From Nitratireductor sp. (GTDB lineage: Bacteria > Pseudomonadota > Alphaproteobacteria > Rhizobiales > Rhizobiaceae): a stretch of DNA of 64,000 nt. The notes beneath the pieces were generated by a model. That model saw only the letters and a list, made by a program, of their open reading frames with translations. It ran no database searches and was not told the DNA's origin. The DNA lies in NCBI GenBank assembly GCA_017854535.1, contig JAFMHL010000009.1:1-64000 (forward strand). Direction: 5' to 3'. The translations under genes were made by a program, and so were the position numbers. This document shows, one piece after another, positions 54,188-63,069 of the stretch. Numbering within the stretch: position 1 is the first letter of the stretch; each line of letters begins with the position of its first letter.

Positions 54188-55332
54188 GCAAACGTCTTTC
54201 TAGGATCGAACGCATCGCGCACAGCTTCTCCGATAAAGATGAGCAAAGACAGCATCAATGAGACCACAATAAACACGGTTATGCCCAACCAAGGTGCCTG
54301 CAAATTTTCTTTGCCTTGGCGCAGTAATTCACCAAGCGATGCAGAACCAGGAGGAAGGCCAAGACCAAGAAAGTCAAGAGAGGTAAGCGTGGCGATAGAG
54401 CCGTTTAAAATGAAAGGAAGGAAGGTGAGGGTTGCCACCATGGCATTTGGCAATAGATGTTTAAAGATTATCGTCCTGTTACCTACACCAAGAGCCCGCG
54501 CTGCATTCACATATTCAAAATTACGCGCCCGTAAAAACTCTGCCCGCACAACACCAACAAACCCAACCCATGAGAACATCAACATGATGGAAAGTAAAAT
54601 CCAAAAGCCCGGGGGCAAGATCGCAGCAATGATCAAGAGGATGTAAAGAACCGGCAGCGATGACCAAATCTCAATAAAGCGTTGGAACAGCAGATCTGTC
54701 CAGCCACCGAAATAACCTTGGATTGCTCCAGCCGTAACGCCAATTACCGCCGAAAACAAGGTTAGGATAAGGCCGAACAACACTGAAATCCGAAATCCAT
54801 AAATGGAACGGGCTAAGACATCGCGTGCCTGATCATCCGTGCCAAGCCAGTTCCAGTTTCCCAAAGTGCAACTGATATCATCCAGTCCATCCACATAGCC
54901 TTGGCAGCGATCAGGACTGTCATAGAGCCAAGTGGGCTTTGAAGGTGCAGGTTCGGGCACATCATTGTTCACCGAAGAAAATGTGTAGCGGATCGGTGGC
55001 CATAGGGCCCAACCATTTTCCGCCAAGGCTTCTTGTACTTCAATGATTTTGTAGTCAGTGGTCGGCAAAAACCCTTCTTCACCCAACCATTTTTCCTCAG
55101 GAAAATTCTGAAAGATTGGCATGTAAAGCGAACCTTTGAAGGAGACAAGAATGGGTCGGTCATTGGCAAGAAACTCGGCAAACATCGACAAGATGAACAG
55201 CAAAAGAAACATCCAAAGCGACCAGTAGCCGCGTTTGTTGGCTTTAAAGCTTTGCCAGCGCCGCTGGTTTAGCGGTGACAAGGCAAAGCGCTTGGTGCCA
55301 ATGGGCTGCGAAGAAGCGGTTGCAGTTGCCAT
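54184..55332 (-). CDS. yejE: Peptide ABC transporter permease YejE
   Basis: A 382-residue permease of the OppC type. An extra N-terminal membrane segment (about residues 36-58) and a long periplasmic loop precede the five core segments; the EAA motif is seen as EFLRARNFEYVNAARALGVGNRTIIFKHLLPNA. Start at ATG 55332, whose A is the last base of the yejB stop (TGATG). Confidence 0.94.
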   Translation of the reverse strand: MATATASSQPIGTKRFALSPLNQRRWQSFKANKRGYWSLWMFLLLFILSMFAEFLANDRPILVSFKGSLYMPIFQNFPEEKWLGEEGFLPTTDYKIIEVQEALAENGWALWPPIRYTFSSVNNDVPEPAPSKPTWLYDSPDRCQGYVDGLDDISCTLGNWNWLGTDDQARDVLARSIYGFRISVLFGLILTLFSAVIGVTAGAIQGYFGGWTDLLFQRFIEIWSSLPVLYILLIIAAILPPGFWILLSIMLMFSWVGFVGVVRAEFLRARNFEYVNAARALGVGNRTIIFKHLLPNAMVATLTFLPFILNGSIATLTSLDFLGLGLPPGSASLGELLRQGKENLQAPWLGITVFIVVSLMLSLLIFIGEAVRDAFDPRKTFA

Positions 55333-56435
55333 CACACCTTCCTCGATTCAAAGTCGATACGAGGATCGATCAAAGTATAAAGCAGATCTGAAAGCAGACT
55401 GACCACAAGTCCCATCAGGGAGAAGATAAACAAGGTGGCAAAGACAACAGGATAGTCTCGCTGAATGATGGAGGTATATCCCAAAAACCCAAGACCATCC
55501 AAAGAGAAGATAGTTTCAATTAACAGCGAACCAGAGAAAAAGGCTGTAATAAACGCCCCGGGAAATCCGGCGATCACAATCAGCATGGCATTACGGAATA
55601 CGTGACCATACAAAACTTGATTTTCGGTTAGGCCTTTGGCCCGCGCCGTTTGAACATATTGTTTGCGGATTTCATCCAAAAACGAGTTTTTTGTCAAAAG
55701 CGTGGTTGTGGCAAATGCAGCAAGAACCAATGATATCAACGGAAGCGTCAGATGCCAAAAATAGTCACCTATTTTACCCAGCAGCGATAATTCGTCGAAA
55801 TTCTCTGAGGTCAATCCTCGCAGAGGAAACCAGTCGTAATAGGATCCGCCTGCAAAAAAGACGAGCAGCATAACACCGACAAGAAAGCCCGGAATAGCAT
55901 AGGCAACAATGATTACGCCACTGGTCCAAACATCAAACCTGCCACCATCGCTCACCGCTTTCTTAATGCCCAGTGGGATTGAAATCACATAAGAAATAAG
56001 CGTGATCCAAAGGCCCAGAGATATGGAAACAGGGAGCTTTTCTTTGATCAGTTCAATGACATCAATCTTGCGAAAATAGCTTTCACCAAAATCGAACCGC
56101 GCATAATTCCATAACATGAGAAAATAGCGTTCAAGCGGAGGTTTATCAAAGCCGAACTGCGCTTCCAGTTTTTCAATGAATTCTGGGTCAAGGCCGGCAG
56201 AGCCCCGATATTTTGAACCGCCATCGCCGCCCGCATCAACCTGTGAGCCTTGGGCAAAATCATTGCCGCCGCCCGAAAGGCGATCAGTGGCCGACCCGCC
56301 TTGTCCGCTAAGCTGAGCAACGACCTGTTCAACAGGTCCACCCGGGGCAAATTGAATGACGATGAACGTAATTGTCATGATGCCAACAATGGTTGGAATC
56401 ATCAGTAACAAACGCCTGAGGATATAGGCTCCCAT
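55332..56435 (-). CDS. yejB: Peptide ABC transporter permease YejB
   Basis: A 367-residue OppB-type permease starting MGAYILRRLLLMIPTIVGI. The periplasmic loop after helix 1 has the glycine/serine-rich stretch (about residues 42-80) characteristic of YejB. The EAA motif is RKQYVQTARAKGLTENQVLYGHVFRNA. In other bacteria YejABEF imports oligopeptides and microcin C-like compounds. Confidence 0.95.
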   Translation of the reverse strand: MGAYILRRLLLMIPTIVGIMTITFIVIQFAPGGPVEQVVAQLSGQGGSATDRLSGGGNDFAQGSQVDAGGDGGSKYRGSAGLDPEFIEKLEAQFGFDKPPLERYFLMLWNYARFDFGESYFRKIDVIELIKEKLPVSISLGLWITLISYVISIPLGIKKAVSDGGRFDVWTSGVIIVAYAIPGFLVGVMLLVFFAGGSYYDWFPLRGLTSENFDELSLLGKIGDYFWHLTLPLISLVLAAFATTTLLTKNSFLDEIRKQYVQTARAKGLTENQVLYGHVFRNAMLIVIAGFPGAFITAFFSGSLLIETIFSLDGLGFLGYTSIIQRDYPVVFATLFIFSLMGLVVSLLSDLLYTLIDPRIDFESRKV

Positions 56436-56491
56436 TCGTTCTTCTATCCCCGGTTAGGTTCTTCGCACAATCACCGTTAAGTGGAGCGAAA

Positions 56492-58408
56492 TCAGGTTTT
56501 AATGGCCGCGGCCTTCACAGGATCGAGCCACCACAGGTATTCAACAGGAAAGCCATAATCAGGCTTTGGGTCTTTCCACCCAAACATATCCCATGTTGCA
56601 ACGCGGTGATTCGGTGCAAACCAATTTGGAATCCAGAAATGATGCGCGCGCAAGACCCTGTCTATAGCTTTCATCACAGTTTGCAGCTCTTCGCGGTTAT
56701 TTGCGTCATTTATCTGGTCAATTAACTGGTCGAGAGCTGGAACCGCTGTTCCAGGATAGTTTCGGGAGCCATTTTTAGAGGCGCTTTCAGAATGGAATAG
56801 CTGGCGAATGGATTCCTTTGAGGGCGTGGCTCCATAGCTCATGGCCATGCCAATGATGTCAAAATCGAACTCTTCAAGGCGTGCCTGATACTGGGAAGGG
56901 TCCACAAGGCGGATGGTAGCCGGTATTCCCAATGTCTTCAGATTTTCAATAAATGGCCCCAAAATTCGATCAAAGGATTGCTCGCGGGTAAGGAATTCGA
57001 TTTCAAGGCGATTACCATCTGCATCAACATATACATTGTCTTGACGCGTCCATCCGGCTTCGATCAATAATTTTTGCGCACCGCGAAAGGCCTTGCGATC
57101 TTTACCGCTTCCATCGCTCACAAATTGTTTTGCGACCTCACCAAAAACACGTCCGGGCAGTTGTTCGCGCAAGGGCTCAAGCAAAGCCAGCTCATCAGCA
57201 GTTGGCATTCCTTCTGCGGCAAAGTCAGATTGCTCGAACATCGAATTGGTTCGTTTGTAAGCGTCATAAAATATATTTTTGTTCGTCCACTCGAAATCAA
57301 AAACCATACCAATGGCTTGCCGTGTTCTTGGATCTGTAAATTTTGCACGGCGCGTATTAACAGCCCATCCCTGCAGGCTTGGCTGTTTTTCACGTGGAAA
57401 TTCAAGCTGAACAACTTTACCCTCTTCAATTGCTGGGAAATTATATTCCGTCGCCCAGGTCTTTGAAGTGAACTCCTGCCGCCATCTTACAGCACCTTTT
57501 TTAAACGCTTCAAATCCTGCCTGTCGCTCGCGAAAGAAATCGATACGAATGATATCGAAATGATTGAAGCCTTTGGCAAAAGGCAAATCCTTCGCCCAAT
57601 AATCTTCTACCCGGTCATATTCGATATAATTCCCCGGTGAAACCTTGCCTACTTTATAAGGGCCTGAACCCAAAGGCGTTTCCAAAACATGCTCTTCAAA
57701 GGGGAGTTTTTCGTAAAAGGCTCTTGAGAAAATCGGAACCAATGTAGCCAGAACCAGAATGGCTCGATCAGACTGCTTGCCATTTAATCGAAGCTCCAAG
57801 ATATTGTCTTCTACAGCAACCGCTTCAACAAGATTTACGAGATCAGCCGCCAGTTGAGGATGGCCTTTGTCTTTCAAAAGCATATAGGAAAATGCTGCAT
57901 CATGAGCCGTTAGCGGCGAACCATCATGGAAGCGCGCTTCAGGATGTAACTCAAACCTGTAGGTGTTGCGATCTTTTGAAATTTCCACTGTCTTGGCTAA
58001 AGCGCCATAGATCGCATCTGGTTCATCAAGCGATCCTGTCATGAGAGTGTCATAGATGCCTTCAAGACGTGGCGGCGCTTCGCCTTTTAAGATGAAGCAG
58101 TTGAGGGTGTTAAAGGTCTGCGTATTTTGATTAAAGCCCCAACTTGATGGTGAAAATGCGAAAACGCCGCCCTTGGGAGCATCCAATGAGGCATATTCAA
58201 AATGGGTGTAATTCTCTGGATATTTCAGGTTTCCGAAAGAAGACAGGCCGTGAAGTTTTTTCGAAACCGGGTTATTTGCCAAAGATATTGTTGGGGCTAA
58301 GCCTGTACCAAATACCAATCCTGCACCAAGGGATGTCTTGATGAATTCACGGCGGGAAAACCGCATAAATTTATCCATCCCATTTTCCAAATCTGTGTTG
58401 GCGCTCAT
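56492..58408 (-). CDS. yejA: Peptide-binding protein YejA with Tat signal
   Basis: A 638-residue SBP_bac_5 protein. The N-terminus carries a twin-arginine motif (SRREFIKTS, about residues 18-26) and a hydrophobic stretch ending in an Ala-Asn-Asn region, so it is likely exported folded. HYEYASLDAPKGG-type text (HFEYASLDAPKGG) and GSGPYKVGKV are diagnostic. It feeds YejBEF. First gene of the operon, 56 bases ahead of yejB. Confidence 0.95.
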   Translation of the reverse strand: MSANTDLENGMDKFMRFSRREFIKTSLGAGLVFGTGLAPTISLANNPVSKKLHGLSSFGNLKYPENYTHFEYASLDAPKGGVFAFSPSSWGFNQNTQTFNTLNCFILKGEAPPRLEGIYDTLMTGSLDEPDAIYGALAKTVEISKDRNTYRFELHPEARFHDGSPLTAHDAAFSYMLLKDKGHPQLAADLVNLVEAVAVEDNILELRLNGKQSDRAILVLATLVPIFSRAFYEKLPFEEHVLETPLGSGPYKVGKVSPGNYIEYDRVEDYWAKDLPFAKGFNHFDIIRIDFFRERQAGFEAFKKGAVRWRQEFTSKTWATEYNFPAIEEGKVVQLEFPREKQPSLQGWAVNTRRAKFTDPRTRQAIGMVFDFEWTNKNIFYDAYKRTNSMFEQSDFAAEGMPTADELALLEPLREQLPGRVFGEVAKQFVSDGSGKDRKAFRGAQKLLIEAGWTRQDNVYVDADGNRLEIEFLTREQSFDRILGPFIENLKTLGIPATIRLVDPSQYQARLEEFDFDIIGMAMSYGATPSKESIRQLFHSESASKNGSRNYPGTAVPALDQLIDQINDANNREELQTVMKAIDRVLRAHHFWIPNWFAPNHRVATWDMFGWKDPKPDYGFPVEYLWWLDPVKAAAIKT

Positions 58409-58482
58409 TTAGGCCTCCCTCTTTAGAATTCCATTTGGCGTTGATTGCCACGAAGATACTATCTGGTCTTAGATATGGATAC

Positions 58483-58510
58483 AAAAAAGCCGGATCAAAG
58501 ACCCGGCCTT
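58483..58510 (-). terminator. Intrinsic terminator of cycM
   Basis: On the minus strand AAGGCCGG ... CCGGCTT followed by a run of Ts, 25 bases after the cytochrome stop. Confidence 0.8.
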
Positions 58511-58534
58511 ATGAAACTCTCGTGAAACGAATTC

Positions 58535-59092
58535 CTATGAACCCGGCATTGGAACCGGTGTATCAGAATGCGTGCGCAACCAGCCAATGAGATTGACGCG
58601 ATCTTCTGTTTTTTTCAGGCCGGCAAAACCCATCGCTGTACCTTTGATATGGTCTTTTGGCTTGAAGAAAAAGCCGTTCAGCTCTTCATAAGTCCAGCTC
58701 TTGCCGCTCTCACCATAGGCTTTAATAGCAGCGGAGTATTTAAATTCAGGGTGATGTGAACCGATTACGCCGCCAACAACGTCCCAAAGGTTAGGGCCAA
58801 CTTTGTTAGCGCCACCTTTTTCCCATGTATGGCAAGAGGCGCATTTCTTGAACACTGTCTCTCCAGCAGCCAAATCCGCACTAGCCAGCAAAGCCTCGAT
58901 AGGCTCGTAAGCAGGTCCAGCAGGAGCGCTGGTGTCGCCGCCAGTTGAGCCTTCGGCAGCAGCAATTTCATAACCAGCCTGTTCAGGCACGTCAGAGTGA
59001 AAAATGCTATCGCTCAAAAGGGACAAGGAGAATATGGCGAAAACCGCTCCAAGAAATGCCATAGCCACTTTGTTAAATTCAAAGGAATCCAT
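58535..59092 (-). CDS. cycM: Membrane-anchored cytochrome c (CycM type)
   Basis: A 185-residue class I cytochrome c. An uncleaved N-terminal anchor (about residues 8-30), an Ala/Gly/Pro linker, the haem site CASCH (about residues 82-86) and the axial Met in GTAMGFAGL. CycM in Bradyrhizobium carries electrons to an aa3-type oxidase and has nearly the same length. Start placed at ATG 59092 with GAGG eight bases upstream; a TTG at 59107 is less likely. Divergent from kdsB, the usual rhizobial arrangement. Confidence 0.92.
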   Translation of the reverse strand: MDSFEFNKVAMAFLGAVFAIFSLSLLSDSIFHSDVPEQAGYEIAAAEGSTGGDTSAPAGPAYEPIEALLASADLAAGETVFKKCASCHTWEKGGANKVGPNLWDVVGGVIGSHHPEFKYSAAIKAYGESGKSWTYEELNGFFFKPKDHIKGTAMGFAGLKKTEDRVNLIGWLRTHSDTPVPMPGS

Positions 59093-59311
59093 GTTCAAAA
59101 ACCTCAATATTTCTGCCGGTCGTTTTCGTTCCGGTCTAACATACAGCCTTAGTCCCGAATATATTCAGTTGTCAAAGGTCTGTTTCATAAAATCCAGCAA
59201 AGCACTAATGTGTTTGCGCCTCCGTTGCAACGCCTGTATGGGTTCTTCAACTGAGACTTTTTGACACCGACAGGTAAAAACCCGCCAATATAGCAAATTC
59301 ATAGTGTCTTT

Positions 59312-60055
59312 ATGCCCCAAACACCATCCACGCTTGTCCTGATCCCTGCCAGAATGGCTTCAACACGCCTGCCGGGTAAGCCAATGGCTGATATCAATGG
59401 AAAACCCATGATATTGCATGTTGTAGACCGAGCTTTGGAGGCCAATATCGGAAAGCCAATTGTTTGTACCGATAACAAAGCGATTTTCGATGCCGTATCT
59501 GCCTATGGCAGTACAGCGGTGATGACCCGTGAAGATCATCCTTCTGGCTCTGACCGCATATGGGAGGGAGTTACACTGGCCGACCCGGACGCGAAGGCTG
59601 AGTTTATTGTCAATCTTCAAGGCGATTTGCCCACTATTTCGCCTGATATGATCAGTGCCTGCCTTGCGCCTTTAATGTCGGGAGATGCAGATATAGCCAC
59701 TCTTGCAACGCTGATAAACGATGTGGAAGAGCGCGATAATTCAAATGTGGTAAAAGCAATTGGCACGCCAATCGGCGAAAACCTTCAACGCGCACTTTAT
59801 TTTACCCGAGCAACGGCCCCGTCTGGCGATGGCCCGCATTACCATCATATTGGTCTTTACGCCTACCGCCGCGCTGCACTGGAAAAATTTGTGTCTTTGC
59901 CGCCATCGCCTTTGGAGTTGCGTGAAAAGCTTGAACAATTGCGAGCTTTGGAAAATGGCATGCAGATTGATATCGCCATTGTCGACACAGCCCCATTGGG
60001 CGTAGATACACAGCAAGACTTGGAAAAAGCGCGCCAAATTCTGGCCCAAACATAG
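59312..60055 (+). CDS. kdsB: 3-deoxy-manno-octulosonate cytidylyltransferase
   Basis: Activates KDO with CTP to CMP-KDO for lipopolysaccharide core synthesis. [18 protein letters not shown] is the nucleotide-binding start, with [14 protein letters not shown] and [14 protein letters not shown] typical of KdsB. 247 residues. Followed by pheA after 23 bases, probably one transcript. Confidence 0.96.
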   Translation: MPQTPSTLVLIPARMASTRLPGKPMADINGKPMILHVVDRALEANIGKPIVCTDNKAIFDAVSAYGSTAVMTREDHPSGSDRIWEGVTLADPDAKAEFIVNLQGDLPTISPDMISACLAPLMSGDADIATLATLINDVEERDNSNVVKAIGTPIGENLQRALYFTRATAPSGDGPHYHHIGLYAYRRAALEKFVSLPPSPLELREKLEQLRALENGMQIDIAIVDTAPLGVDTQQDLEKARQILAQT

Positions 60056-60078
60056 TAAGACTGATCAGGAATTTTCAA

Positions 60079-60921
60079 ATGAATAGCATACGCAAAGGTA
60101 GAATCGGATTTCAGGGAGCCAAAGGTGCAAACTCTGAAATAGCCAGCCGTGAGGTTTTTCCTGCAATGGAGCCTGTTCCTTTTGACACATTTGAAGATGT
60201 GTTCAATGCTCTGGATGGTGGCGAGATTGATCTGGCCATGATCCCCATTGAAAATACCTTGGCTGGTCGTGTTGCTGATATCCACCATTTGATGCCCCAA
60301 CATGAAACCCATATAATTGCAGAACATTTCCTGCCAATCCGGTTCGATCTGATGGTTTTGCCGGGCGTTAAAATTGAAGAAATAAAATCGGTTTATAGCC
60401 ATATTCACGGCCTTGGTCAGTGTCGAAAGATCATCCGCAAGCACGGTTGGAAGGCTGAAATTGGCGGAGATACGGCTGGATCGGCGAAACTGGTTTCTGA
60501 GCAGAAAGACCGCTCTATGGCTGCCCTTGCGCCTGCTTTGGCCGCTGAGATTTATGGCCTTGAGACCTTGGCGCAAAATGTTCAGGACGCAGATCACAAC
60601 ACGACGCGGTTTGTTATTTTGTCTAAGAAAGCAGAGATTGCTGATCCGAAAGAGGGACCGGTGATGACTTCTTTCCTGTTTCAGGTTCGCAATATTCCAG
60701 CCGCCCTTTACAAAGCCATGGGCGGGTTTGCTACCAATGGAGTGAACATGACGAAGCTGGAAAGCTATCAATTGGGTGGCGCATTCACAGCAACACAGTT
60801 TTACGCTGATATTGAAGGTCATCCCAATGATGTATCCGTAACAAATGCATTTGATGAATTGAAATTCTTCTGCAAAGAATTCAAGATTCTCGGCGTATAT
60901 CCAAAAGTTAAAGGCCGTTAA
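60079..60921 (+). CDS. pheA: Prephenate dehydratase (monofunctional, ACT-regulated)
   Basis: Converts prephenate to phenylpyruvate in phenylalanine synthesis. A 280-residue protein with the catalytic domain ([34 protein letters not shown]; about residues 8-190) and a C-terminal ACT domain ([33 protein letters not shown]) that gives feedback control by phenylalanine. No chorismate mutase domain is fused. Confidence 0.95.
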   Translation: MNSIRKGRIGFQGAKGANSEIASREVFPAMEPVPFDTFEDVFNALDGGEIDLAMIPIENTLAGRVADIHHLMPQHETHIIAEHFLPIRFDLMVLPGVKIEEIKSVYSHIHGLGQCRKIIRKHGWKAEIGGDTAGSAKLVSEQKDRSMAALAPALAAEIYGLETLAQNVQDADHNTTRFVILSKKAEIADPKEGPVMTSFLFQVRNIPAALYKAMGGFATNGVNMTKLESYQLGGAFTATQFYADIEGHPNDVSVTNAFDELKFFCKEFKILGVYPKVKGR

Positions 60922-60967
60922 AAATACCCACCAAACGCCAAATAACTATCGTTCGAAAAGGTGCCTC

Positions 60968-62263
60968 ATGTCAGAAAATGGGTCTGAAAAATCATCGCGC
61001 CTTGAGGGCTTGAGAAATCTGTCGCCCAAAGAACGCCTGGAAAAAATTGCTTTGGCAGGTGGCATAGATCAGGCCGCTGCTGCCGCCCTGCGCGGTGATG
61101 GCATGCTGCCTTTGCATATTGCCGATGGAATGATTGAAAACGTCATTGGCGTGTTTGAATTGCCAATGGGCGTTGCTACCAACTTCCTGATAAACGGCAA
61201 AGATTATCTCATTCCCATGGCTGTTGAAGAACCTTCTGTGGTGGCCGCTGCTTCCAACATGGCCAAGATCGCTCGTGCCTGTGGCGGGTTTCAAACTTCC
61301 AGCATGGACCCTGTCATGCGCGCCCAAGTGCAGGTGCTGGGCGTAAGCGATCCCCATGGCGCACGGTCCAGAATTCTGGGCGCCCGTGATCAGATCATTG
61401 CCTTGGCCAATGAGCGCGATAAAATTCTGATTGGACTTGGCGGCGGCTGCAAAGATATCGAAGTTCAAGTTTTTGAAGATACGCCTATCGGCCCGATGGT
61501 TGTCATGCATCTGCTGGTCGATGTGCGTGATGCCATGGGCGCAAATACGGTCAACACCATGGCTGAAGCCGTTGCTAATCTGACTGGAGAAATTGCTGGA
61601 GGTGAAACGCGCCTGCGGATTCTCTCCAATTTGGCAGATCGGCGTATCGCAAGAGCGCGGGTAGAGCTGCCATTTGAAGTACTGGACACAAAAGCGTTTT
61701 CCGGTGAGCGTGTTGCCAATGGCATTGTGGAAGCCTGCGCTTTGGCGATTGTTGATCCCTATCGGGCCGCAACGCATAACAAAGGCATTATGAACGGGGT
61801 AGACCCGATTGTGGTTGCCACAGGCAATGACTGGCGCGCCATTGAAGCAGGCGCCCATGCTTATGCAGCGCGTAACGGGCGCTACAGTTCCTTGAGCCGA
61901 TGGGAGATCACTGACGAAAAACTCATTGGCACTCTCGAAATGCCAATGGCCATGGGCCTTGTCGGTGGCGCTACCAAGACCCATCCAGCGGCCCAAGCGG
62001 CATTAAAACTGCTGGATGTGAAATCTGCCCAAGAACTGGCGGAAATTTGCGTAGCCGTTGGCTTGGCGCAGAACATGGCCGCCCTACGCGCATTGGCGAC
62101 CGAGGGCATTCAGCGCGGCCATATGGCTTTGCATGCCCGAAACATTGCGATTGTTGCTGGCGCAGAAGGCGCAGAGATCGACCGTGTTGCAAAGATATTA
62201 GCTGATGAGCACGATGTCAGAACAGATCGAGCCAAGGAGATCCTTGCAGATCTTCGCAGCTAA
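60968..62263 (+). CDS. Class II hydroxymethylglutaryl-CoA reductase (degradative type)
   Basis: A 431-residue enzyme with the length and motifs of the class II family first known from Pseudomonas mevalonii. [13 protein letters not shown] carries the catalytic Glu, [16 protein letters not shown] the nucleotide-region motif, [10 protein letters not shown] the Lys, and [10 protein letters not shown] the C-terminal His. It interconverts HMG-CoA and mevalonate with NAD(P)H. No other mevalonate pathway genes lie in the window, and direction in vivo cannot be told: class II enzymes serve both mevalonate use and, in some bacteria, isoprenoid synthesis. AAAAGGTG precedes the ATG. Confidence 0.92.
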   Translation: MSENGSEKSSRLEGLRNLSPKERLEKIALAGGIDQAAAAALRGDGMLPLHIADGMIENVIGVFELPMGVATNFLINGKDYLIPMAVEEPSVVAAASNMAKIARACGGFQTSSMDPVMRAQVQVLGVSDPHGARSRILGARDQIIALANERDKILIGLGGGCKDIEVQVFEDTPIGPMVVMHLLVDVRDAMGANTVNTMAEAVANLTGEIAGGETRLRILSNLADRRIARARVELPFEVLDTKAFSGERVANGIVEACALAIVDPYRAATHNKGIMNGVDPIVVATGNDWRAIEAGAHAYAARNGRYSSLSRWEITDEKLIGTLEMPMAMGLVGGATKTHPAAQAALKLLDVKSAQELAEICVAVGLAQNMAALRALATEGIQRGHMALHARNIAIVAGAEGAEIDRVAKILADEHDVRTDRAKEILADLRS

Positions 62264-62286
62264 ATTTCTATCCGAAAAACCAGCAT

Positions 62287-62928
62287 TCATAAAGATGTTG
62301 ATTTTCCGCCGCCCTGGTCTTTTGAGGATTTATGCGACTGGTTCAAATAGAACAGGCAGAAAAATACACAGGCAAACAATGTAACCATAAGATTGATCTG
62401 CGTAATTATCGGATTATTTATCGATGTGAAATCAGGCAAAGTCAGTCCCACTTGTTTCCCCATCAAGTCCACGCCCAGTGGGATAATTACAACCGCACTA
62501 ATCATGATTGCAGAGCGCACCGTATCCAGTATGCAAAACGCTAGGATGATAGGGAAAAGCAAAATCGGCGTAAATTGTGAATTGATGAACCCGCCACAAA
62601 AAATAACCGATAAGACACAAGCAATCGATATAACTGACGTTAGCATCAGTTTTCCCGCTCTGCTGCGCCCACTCTCCAAAAGATAACACGTATACATTAA
62701 CGAGCAAATGCAGATGAAGAGCAAAGGTATGGTAAAAAGCTTGGCCCAGGCATCCATGATGTAGTTACCGGACAACAAAATTACCGCACATTTGAAAATC
62801 AGAATTGCCAGAAATATCCGTGATAAATTTGTTAGATGAATGGCATTTCGACATGCTTCCGGCTTGCCAGCATAGCGCTCCGCCATCATCTCTTTGTCAA
62901 CGCCCGTAAGTCTAAAATATTGCTGCAT
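62287..62928 (-). CDS. Orphan multi-pass membrane protein resembling a sensor membrane domain
   Basis: About 213 residues with some six hydrophobic segments (about residues 35-55, 60-82, 93-112, 116-133, 137-156 and 175-196). GGFINSQFTPILLFPIILAF resembles the loop found in the membrane input modules of some histidine kinases and diguanylate cyclases, but no output domain follows; the C-terminus is a short charged tail. I do not recognise a named family. Start GTG 62931 or ATG 62928, both behind AGGGGA. Confidence 0.65.
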   Translation of the reverse strand: MQQYFRLTGVDKEMMAERYAGKPEACRNAIHLTNLSRIFLAILIFKCAVILLSGNYIMDAWAKLFTIPLLFICICSLMYTCYLLESGRSRAGKLMLTSVISIACVLSVIFCGGFINSQFTPILLFPIILAFCILDTVRSAIMISAVVIIPLGVDLMGKQVGLTLPDFTSINNPIITQINLMVTLFACVFFCLFYLNQSHKSSKDQGGGKSTSL

Positions 62929-63069
62929 CACATCCCCTGCTAAAGAGTAAAAAGTGTTGCCCCACTAAACTGTCAACTCACTATTGACGTTTCGGAAACA
63001 TCATCAAGTGATTTGCTGCAAAGGTCAATTGGGTTGCGTGTTCGTTATAGATATTTCGCAATCGGCGGT

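Noticed and set aside
59863-61996. Long open frames (about 320 and 334 codons) on the minus strand opposite kdsB/pheA and the HMG-CoA reductase gene
   Set aside because: They lie antisense to strongly conserved genes, have no recognisable motifs and no good ribosome sites; they are by-products of codon use on the coding strand.
60968-62263. Foreign origin of the HMG-CoA reductase gene judged by base composition
   Set aside because: Sample counts give 53-55 percent GC, but neighbouring nudC and parts of pheA are similar, so composition alone does not mark it as foreign.
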